This document shows, in pieces, positions 7,022-10,907 of a stretch of 10,907 nt of DNA (positions are counted from its first letter, which is position 1; each line of letters opens with the position of its first letter). The stretch lies in the NCBI GenBank assembly GCA_945788155.1, contig CALZKX010000064.1, positions 1 to 10,907 of the forward strand. Reading direction: 5' to 3'. This DNA comes from an uncultured Flavobacteriaceae bacterium (GTDB lineage: Bacteria; Bacteroidota; Bacteroidia; Flavobacteriales; Flavobacteriaceae). The translations under genes and the position numbers were made by a program. The notes beneath the pieces are model-generated. The model was not told where the DNA came from, made no database searches, and was given only the letters and a program-made list of their open reading frames with translations.

Positions 7022-7447
7022 ATGTTTTCAGATGGTAAAAGAGGAAGAGGAGACGCTACAGAATCTTCAACTCAACAAAACAGAATAGCTCAAGGCACCA
7101 CAATTGTTGGCGACATAGTGAGCGAAGGAGGCTTTAGGATAGATGGAGCCATTCAAGGCACAATAAAAACACCAGGAAAAATAGTTGTTGGTAAATCTGG
7201 CGTTGTTAATGGTACATTAGAGGGCACCAACGCCGATTTTGAAGGCCGTTTTTCGGGTAAAATGAAACTCACAGGTGTACTGTCTTTAAAATCTTCAGCA
7301 TTTATTGAAGGCGAAGTTGAAATTGGTAAACTTGCAGTAGAACCAGGAGCAACATTCAATGCGGTTTGTAGCATGAAAGGCGCTGTAAAAGAACTTAACA
7401 AAGGTGAGCAACGAAAATCAAGCCCAGAAACCGAAAGGTCAGCTTAA
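7022..7447 (+). CDS. Bactofilin (polymer-forming cytoskeletal protein)
   Basis: This 141-residue protein belongs to the bactofilin family (PF04519). These proteins form nucleotide-free filaments at the inner face of the membrane and help position cell-wall or motility machinery. The core at about 20-115 is a run of short beta turns typical of a right-handed beta helix: IVGDIVSEGGFRIDGAIQGTI, then G-rich repeats every six residues or so (VVGKSGVVNGTLEG, FEGRFSGKM, FIEGEVEIGKL). Both ends are polar and probably disordered. The gene starts 26 nt after sprE and overlaps the next gene by 44 nt, so it is likely in the same transcript. The exact cellular job here is not evident; a link to gliding or cell shape is inference from position. 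Confidence 0.9.
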   Translation: MFSDGKRGRGDATESSTQQNRIAQGTTIVGDIVSEGGFRIDGAIQGTIKTPGKIVVGKSGVVNGTLEGTNADFEGRFSGKMKLTGVLSLKSSAFIEGEVEIGKLAVEPGATFNAVCSMKGAVKELNKGEQRKSSPETERSA

Positions 7448-7643
7448 TACTTACGCTCGATTTTCAGGACTAGCCATTCAAATGCTTACTATTATTGGTG
7501 TTGGAACTTTTATTGGTTATAAGCTAGATGAAAAGTACCCCAACCAACACAACCTCTACACAACGATAGGTTCATTATCGGCTGTAATCCTGTCTTTAGT
7601 TTACATAATAAGACGTATTATTGCAGCTTCAAAAGACGATTAA
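7404..7643 (+). CDS. AtpZ/AtpI-family small membrane protein
   Basis: This 79-residue protein has two hydrophobic helices, near residues 20-41 and 51-72, joined by the polar loop GYKLDEKYPNQHN. The N-terminal arm is charged and polar. The pattern GLAIQMLTIIGVGTFIGYKLDE is typical of AtpZ/AtpI proteins, which sit beside ATP synthase genes and are tied to Mg2+/Ca2+ supply or c-ring assembly. The start is GTG at 7404 inside the bactofilin gene. No later start keeps the first helix whole (the next ATG, at 7482, falls within it). The downstream gene begins only 3 nt after the stop. The function is inferred from family and neighbours. Confidence 0.8.
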   Translation: MSNENQAQKPKGQLNTYARFSGLAIQMLTIIGVGTFIGYKLDEKYPNQHNLYTTIGSLSAVILSLVYIIRRIIAASKDD

Positions 7644-7646
7644 TAC

Positions 7647-8045
7647 ATGAACGACCTTTTTAAAAAGAGAGAAGTCAATTTTCTTATTCAACTAACTGCA
7701 TTAAGTGCTTTATTATTTGGAATTAATAGCTACCTTATCTATCATTTTGCGAAAGATATTGTTTTGTTTTTCCCATTATGGCAAATTTATGTGTTTCATA
7801 TTATTACAGTCGCTATTGTTTACACCCTAATAAATTACAGGGATTCTATCGGTAAAACCGAAGTGTTCAATACGTTTATCTTGGGAATGCTTATTAAAAT
7901 GATTTTGACCTTTGTGTTTTTACTACCTTGGATATTGTCTAAACCAGAACAAAAAGGAGTTGATTTAGCCAACTTCTTTGTTCCTTACTTTGTTTTTCTT
8001 GCTTTTGAAGTCTTATCAGTCGTTAAATTTCTTTATAAAAAGTAA
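7647..8045 (+). CDS. Four-helix membrane protein upstream of atpB (probably DUF6168 family)
   Basis: This 132-residue protein has four predicted membrane helices, near 11-32, 42-61, 73-95 and 108-128, with short charged loops and a Lys-rich end. Proteins of this size and layout are commonly encoded between the AtpZ-like gene and atpB in Flavobacteriaceae, and I recall them as DUF6168. Its place suggests an AtpI-like role in F0 assembly, but no motif proves this. It begins 3 nt after the AtpZ-like gene, and its stop TAA is at 8043-8045. The family name is from memory and should be read as moderate confidence; the membrane character is certain. Confidence 0.65.
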   Translation: MNDLFKKREVNFLIQLTALSALLFGINSYLIYHFAKDIVLFFPLWQIYVFHIITVAIVYTLINYRDSIGKTEVFNTFILGMLIKMILTFVFLLPWILSKPEQKGVDLANFFVPYFVFLAFEVLSVVKFLYKK

Positions 8046-8095
8046 GGATTCAAAAAGCTGGATTCCTTGAATAACCAAGCAGTAAATAATCCTTA
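8043..8095 (+). terminator. Weak inverted repeat between the DUF6168-like gene and the atpB promoter
   Basis: TAAGGATT (8043-8050, starting at the stop codon) and AATCCTTA (8088-8095) pair perfectly over 8 bp, with a 37-nt loop that could hold a smaller hairpin (ATTCAA/TTGAAT). No T-run follows. It may mark the end of the sprE-to-DUF6168 transcript just before the ATP synthase promoter, but the evidence is slight. Confidence 0.2.
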
Positions 8096-8103
8096 AATTA
8101 TTG

Positions 8104-8134
8104 TTTGACAATTAATATAATGTATGTACATTTG
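8104..8134 (+). promoter_or_regulatory. Bacteroidota-type promoter of the ATP synthase operon
   Basis: TTTG at 8104-8107 is followed after exactly 19 nt by TACATTTG at 8127-8134. This is a perfect match to the primary sigma factor consensus of Bacteroidota (TTTG, 19-21 nt, TAnnTTTG). Transcription should start near 8140, leaving an untranslated leader of about 30 nt before atpB. It would drive atpB-E-F-H-A and whatever follows, separate from the sprE-bactofilin group. Confidence 0.75.
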
Positions 8135-8172
8135 CACCGAATTTATAGCAAGGTATTTTTAAGCGACACAGA

Positions 8173-9258
8173 ATGACATTAAACACCTTTAAAAACGCAT
8201 TATTTTCTGCACTATTTTTAGTAATATCATTTGCTGGATATGCAACAGAAGATACAGAGAACAAAGACGACAAAGAGTTCAATGCCAAAGAAATGATTTT
8301 ACATCACGTAAAAGATGCGTATGGTTTTGAAATAATCGAATGGAACAATGAGCCCGTCTCAATTCCGTTACCTGTTATTTTATGGGCAGACAACGGCTTA
8401 ACAACCTTTATGTCTAGCGCATTCCACCACGACGATTCTGGCAATACTATTGTTGAAAAAAACGGTGGCAAATTTGTGAAACTTCACGAAAAAATATACC
8501 AGCTAAATAAAGGTGAAACAGCTATTGTTTTAGACCAAGAGCACCACCCAACAAATGCAACAAAACCCTTAAACTTCTCAATCACTAGAAACGTGTTCAT
8601 GATGTGGGTTTCAGTAGCGTTGATTTTGCTCATATTTTTAACCACAGCAAAAAGCTATAAAAAATCCAAAGACGGCGTTCCTAAAGGCATTGCAGGTTTT
8701 ATTGAGCCTTTGGTTTTATTTGTAAGGGATGAAATAGCACGACCAATGATAGGAGAACACAAATACAAAAAATACATGCCTTATTTGTTAACAGTATTTT
8801 TCTTTATTTGGATTAACAATATATTTGGGTTAATCCCAATTTTTAACGGCGCAAACGTAAGTGGTAATATAGCCTTTACAATGACACTTGCGTTGGTCAC
8901 CTTTATTATAACAACAGTAAAAGGAAACAAAAACTATTGGAAACATATTTTCTGGATGCCAGGAGTTCCTGTGCCAATGAAACTATTTTTAGCACCAATT
9001 GAAATTATCGGCATGTTTGTAAAACCATTGTCTTTAATGATTCGATTGTTCGCAAATATAACCGCTGGCCATATAATAATATTGGCATTAATGTCCTTGA
9101 TTTTTATTTTTGAAACGGTTTGGATATCACCGGTTTCAATACTATTTTCATTATTTATCCTAATTATTGAAATAATAGTAACAGCAATACAAGCATATAT
9201 ATTTACGGTATTGTCAGCCCTTTATTTTGGGATGGCAACTGAAGAAGCACATCATTAA
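8173..9258 (+). CDS. atpB: F0F1 ATP synthase subunit a
   Basis: This 361-residue membrane subunit forms the proton half-channels against the c-ring. It is about 90 residues longer than the E. coli subunit a. The extra part is an N-terminal signal-like helix (about 1-24, ending AGYA) and a polar domain to about residue 135, with His- and Asp-rich stretches, likely outside the membrane. Membrane helices then lie near 142-158, 203-222, 233-250, 272-310 and 317-355. The essential arginine is Arg291 in SLMIRLFANITAGH, and Gln340 matches E. coli Gln252. His300 and Glu333 occupy the places of E. coli Glu219 and His245, so the pair is swapped, as in mitochondria. The N-terminal extension is a known trait of Bacteroidota. 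It is the first gene after the promoter at 8104-8134, and atpE follows after 20 nt. Confidence 0.96.
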   Translation: MTLNTFKNALFSALFLVISFAGYATEDTENKDDKEFNAKEMILHHVKDAYGFEIIEWNNEPVSIPLPVILWADNGLTTFMSSAFHHDDSGNTIVEKNGGKFVKLHEKIYQLNKGETAIVLDQEHHPTNATKPLNFSITRNVFMMWVSVALILLIFLTTAKSYKKSKDGVPKGIAGFIEPLVLFVRDEIARPMIGEHKYKKYMPYLLTVFFFIWINNIFGLIPIFNGANVSGNIAFTMTLALVTFIITTVKGNKNYWKHIFWMPGVPVPMKLFLAPIEIIGMFVKPLSLMIRLFANITAGHIIILALMSLIFIFETVWISPVSILFSLFILIIEIIVTAIQAYIFTVLSALYFGMATEEAHH

Positions 9259-9278
9259 TTAATTTAATTTTTATAACT

Positions 9279-9488
9279 ATGACTATTACTGGAATTGCAG
9301 CTCTTGGAGCAGGTTTAGCAGCTATTGGAGCTGGTATTGGTATTGGTAAAATTGGTGGATCAGCTATGGAAGCTATGGCGCGTCAACCAGAAATGCACGG
9401 AAAGATTCAATCTTCAGCATTAATTTTAGCAGCCTTAGTAGAAGCGGTAGCACTTTTTGGTGTTGTTGTTGCTTTATTACAAGGGTAA
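9279..9488 (+). CDS. atpE: F0F1 ATP synthase subunit c
   Basis: This 69-residue hairpin protein forms the rotor ring. Helix 1 (about 5-27) carries the glycine repeat GAGIGIGKIGG, the polar loop ARQPE is at 34-38, and helix 2 (about 45-67) carries the ion-binding Glu55 in LVEAVALFG. The residue after Glu55 is Ala, and the helix-1 position matching the Na+-binding Gln of Ilyobacter/Propionigenium appears to be Ile22. The ring is therefore probably proton-coupled. An 80-nt spacer with a strong stem-loop separates it from atpF. Confidence 0.97.
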   Translation: MTITGIAALGAGLAAIGAGIGIGKIGGSAMEAMARQPEMHGKIQSSALILAALVEAVALFGVVVALLQG

Positions 9489-9507
9489 AAACCAATAATG
9501 TAAAACT

Positions 9508-9542
9508 AAATACAGAAGCAACGGTTGGTTGCTTCTGTATTT
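9508..9542 (+). promoter_or_regulatory. Perfect 15-bp stem-loop between atpE and atpF
   Basis: Positions 9508-9522 (AAATACAGAAGCAAC) and 9528-9542 are exact complements around a 5-nt loop GGTTG. What follows is TAAAATTAATTG, with no proper T-run, and the atpF ATG is 27 nt away at 9569. It may act as a partial terminator or as a barrier to 3' decay that leaves more atpB-atpE message than downstream message. That would suit the many c subunits needed per complex. The structure is seen; the role is inference. Confidence 0.75.
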
Positions 9543-9568
9543 AAAATTAATTGATAAACAACAAAGAA

Positions 9569-10063
9569 ATGGATTTAGTAACACCTGGTTTTGGATTGGT
9601 CTTTTGGACAATAATAACCTTTATCTTTTTAGTAGTCATCTTAAAAAAGTTTGCATGGAAACCTATTCTTGGTGCAGTTAGCGATAGAGAAGAAGGGATT
9701 AAAGAAGCTTTGGCATCTGCTGAAAAAGCACGCTTAGAAATGCAAAACCTTAATGCGGATAACGAGCGTATCTTAAAAGAAGCTCGTGCAGAGCGCGAAG
9801 CATTGCTTAAAGAAGCGCGTGATATCAAATCAAAATTGATTGAAGACGCTAAAGGAGAAGCTCAAGTACAAGCTAATAAAATGATAGAACAAGCTCAATT
9901 AGCGATTGAAAGTGAAAAGAAATCGGCGATGGCGGAACTTAAAAATCATGTAGCTGGTTTATCATTAGACATTGCAGAAAAAGTAGTGCGTCAAGAATTA
10001 TCTAATAAAGGCAAACAACTCGAATTAGTGGAGTCTATGTTAGATGAAGCAAAATTAAACTAA
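9569..10063 (+). CDS. atpF: F0F1 ATP synthase subunit b
   Basis: This 164-residue peripheral stalk subunit has one membrane helix (about residues 7-26) followed by KKFAWKPI. A long charged amphipathic helix rich in Glu, Lys and Ala then runs to the end (REEGIKEALASAEKARLEMQ and onward), dimerising to hold F1 to F0. The start chosen is ATG at 9569, giving MDLVTPGFGL, the usual beginning in Flavobacteriaceae. A TTG at 9551 would add six residues (MINNKE) that fit nothing in the family. Length is normal. The spacer before atpH carries a second stem-loop. Confidence 0.95.
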   Translation: MDLVTPGFGLVFWTIITFIFLVVILKKFAWKPILGAVSDREEGIKEALASAEKARLEMQNLNADNERILKEARAEREALLKEARDIKSKLIEDAKGEAQVQANKMIEQAQLAIESEKKSAMAELKNHVAGLSLDIAEKVVRQELSNKGKQLELVESMLDEAKLN

Positions 10064-10078
10064 TTATTAATCAAAAAG

Positions 10079-10103
10079 AAGTCCTTTCCTTTGGAAAGGA
10101 TTT
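10079..10103 (+). promoter_or_regulatory. Stem-loop between atpF and atpH
   Basis: TCCTTTCC (10082-10089) and GGAAAGGA (10093-10100) form an 8-bp stem with a TTT loop. It extends by a G-T and two A-T pairs to AAG (10079-10081) and TTT (10101-10103). The atpH ATG is only 11 nt downstream, and a purine-rich AGGATAGG at about 10104-10111 may serve as its ribosome binding site. It could affect atpH translation or mRNA stability. There are three T's after the stem, too few for a strong terminator. Confidence 0.6.
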
Positions 10104-10114
10104 AGGATAGGAAT

Positions 10115-10651
10115 ATGGCAGGAGCAAGAGCAGCAATACGTTACGCAAAGGCGATTTTAAGTTTAGCATCAGATCAAAACATAGCTGAGGTTGTAAGTAA
10201 TGATATGAAGCTAATCACTAAAACTATTGCGAATAATAAAGACTTAAGCAACATGCTTCAAAGTCCTGTAATTAAATCATCAAATAAGAAAGCTGTGTTG
10301 CTTGATGTTTTTAAGAGCTCAAACGCAATGACAAATAATATTATAGACACACTTATTACAAACAGAAGACTAGCACTTTTAAATGATGTAGCGACTAGCT
10401 ATAACCGTTTGTATGATGAGTTAAAAGGCGTGCAAATTGCACAAGTAACAACCGCTATTCCTTTAACAGGTGATTTAAAAGTAAAGGTTTTAGCAAAAAC
10501 TAAAGAGCTTACTGGTAAAGACGTTGAAGTTAAAAACATAGTAGATGAAAGCATTTTAGGCGGTTTCATTTTACGTGTTGGAGACAAGCAATATAACGCA
10601 AGTGTGGCCAACAAATTAAATAAGTTAAAAAGAGAATTTACATTAAACTAA
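10115..10651 (+). CDS. atpH: F0F1 ATP synthase subunit delta
   Basis: This 178-residue protein links the b-subunit stalk to the top of F1 (OSCP-like). The N-terminal helical bundle begins ARAAIRYAKAILSLA at residues 4-18, the usual delta signature. The C-terminal part has the family pattern ESILGGFILRVGDKQYNASV followed by a basic amphipathic helix (NKLNKLKREF). Length matches bacterial delta subunits of about 177-180 residues. The start ATG at 10115 is preceded by a purine-rich stretch. It lies 51 nt after atpF and 60 nt before atpA. Confidence 0.96.
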   Translation: MAGARAAIRYAKAILSLASDQNIAEVVSNDMKLITKTIANNKDLSNMLQSPVIKSSNKKAVLLDVFKSSNAMTNNIIDTLITNRRLALLNDVATSYNRLYDELKGVQIAQVTTAIPLTGDLKVKVLAKTKELTGKDVEVKNIVDESILGGFILRVGDKQYNASVANKLNKLKREFTLN

Positions 10652-10658
10652 AAATAAG

Positions 10659-10705
10659 TTAGAATATAGATGTCTATCATCTAATATCTAACGTCTAATA
10701 TCTAA
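10659..10705 (+). repeat. Imperfect palindrome and 14-nt-period direct repeat between atpH and atpA
   Basis: TCTAATATCTAA occurs at 10680-10691 and again at 10694-10705, so the copies start 14 nt apart. The first copy is also the right arm of an imperfect palindrome, 10659-10672 against 10678-10691, with 11 of 14 positions pairing around TCTAT. AT-rich TCTAATATCTAA-like strings occur in Flavobacteria spacers in my recollection, so this may be only a drifting simple repeat. It sits directly before the atpA ATG at 10712. Confidence 0.55.
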
Positions 10706-10711
10706 ATAAAG

Positions 10712-10907
10712 ATGGCAGAAGTAAAACCAGCTGAAGTATCAGCAATCTTAAAACAACAACTAGCAGGATTTGAAGCTACAGCGTCATTAGACGAAGTAGG
10801 AACAGTATTAACTGTTGGTGATGGTATTGTACGTGCATATGGACTTTCAAACGCTCAATATGGTGAGCTAGTAGAATTTGATGGAGGTTTAGAAGGAATT
10901 GTACTTA
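10712..10907 (+). CDS. atpA: F0F1 ATP synthase subunit alpha, 5' part (cut by window end)
   Basis: Sixty-five full codons are visible before the sequence ends. They show the conserved N-terminal region of the alpha subunit: a helix with EVSAILKQQLAGFE (about residues 8-21), then the beta-barrel start VGTVLTVGDGIVRAYGL, continuing YGELVEFDGGLEGIVL. The family's full length is about 525 residues, so about 460 codons lie beyond the window. The order B-E-F-H-A is usual for the Bacteroidota locus; atpG would be expected next, with atpD and atpC often elsewhere. Confidence 0.95.
   Translation, partial: MAEVKPAEVSAILKQQLAGFEATASLDEVGTVLTVGDGIVRAYGLSNAQYGELVEFDGGLEGIVL

Noticed and set aside
9551..9568. 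TTG at 9551 as the start of atpF
   Set aside because: The six added residues do not fit the subunit b family, while ATG at 9569 gives the usual MDLVTPG beginning.

Overview
The window looks like a chromosomal segment of a marine-type Flavobacteriaceae (phylum Bacteroidota). The reasons are the low GC content, few Shine-Dalgarno sites, Bacteroidota-type promoters (TAnnTTTG near -7, with TTTG 19 nt upstream for the ATP synthase operon), a SprE/PorW gliding and type IX secretion lipoprotein, and an ATP synthase locus of the Bacteroidota kind. The species cannot be named from sequence alone.

Layout. Positions 12-719 hold an ABC transporter ATPase that overlaps the tail of an upstream gene cut off by the window edge. 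Positions 720-4130 hold an AT-rich three-gene block: a TlpA/thioredoxin-fold lipoprotein, a membrane-bound LytS-type histidine kinase, and a LytTR response regulator. The kinase and regulator overlap as TAATG. At 4131-4343 a headless second copy of the last 68 codons of the ABC ATPase appears in the same orientation, then the sprE promoter region. From 4458 on the genes are ordinary core genes: sprE, a bactofilin, an AtpZ/AtpI-type small membrane protein, a four-helix membrane protein (probably DUF6168), and the F0F1 ATP synthase genes atpB, atpE, atpF, atpH and the start of atpA.

Main observation. The three-gene block sits between two copies of the ABC gene's 3' end. The copies are 193/204 identical and colinear, with 11 substitutions of which 10 are silent. 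That pattern is not expected of a dead duplicate. It suggests that both copies diverged while under selection, so the block probably arrived from a related lineage together with its own version of the ABC 3' end, leaving the resident 3' end stranded next to sprE. A perfect 10-bp inverted repeat ends exactly where the stranded fragment begins. No integrase or transposase is present.

How the genes work together. The TlpA-like lipoprotein, kinase and regulator look like an envelope-sensing unit, though their signal and targets are unknown. SprE serves gliding and type IX secretion; bactofilin is a cytoskeletal polymer. The AtpZ-like and DUF6168-like proteins lie next to the ATP synthase genes and probably help assemble or tune the F0 sector. 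The ATP synthase operon has its own good promoter at about 8104-8134. Inverted repeats lie in the atpE-atpF, atpF-atpH and atpH-atpA spacers. The one after atpE is a perfect 15-bp stem and could favour excess c-subunit message.
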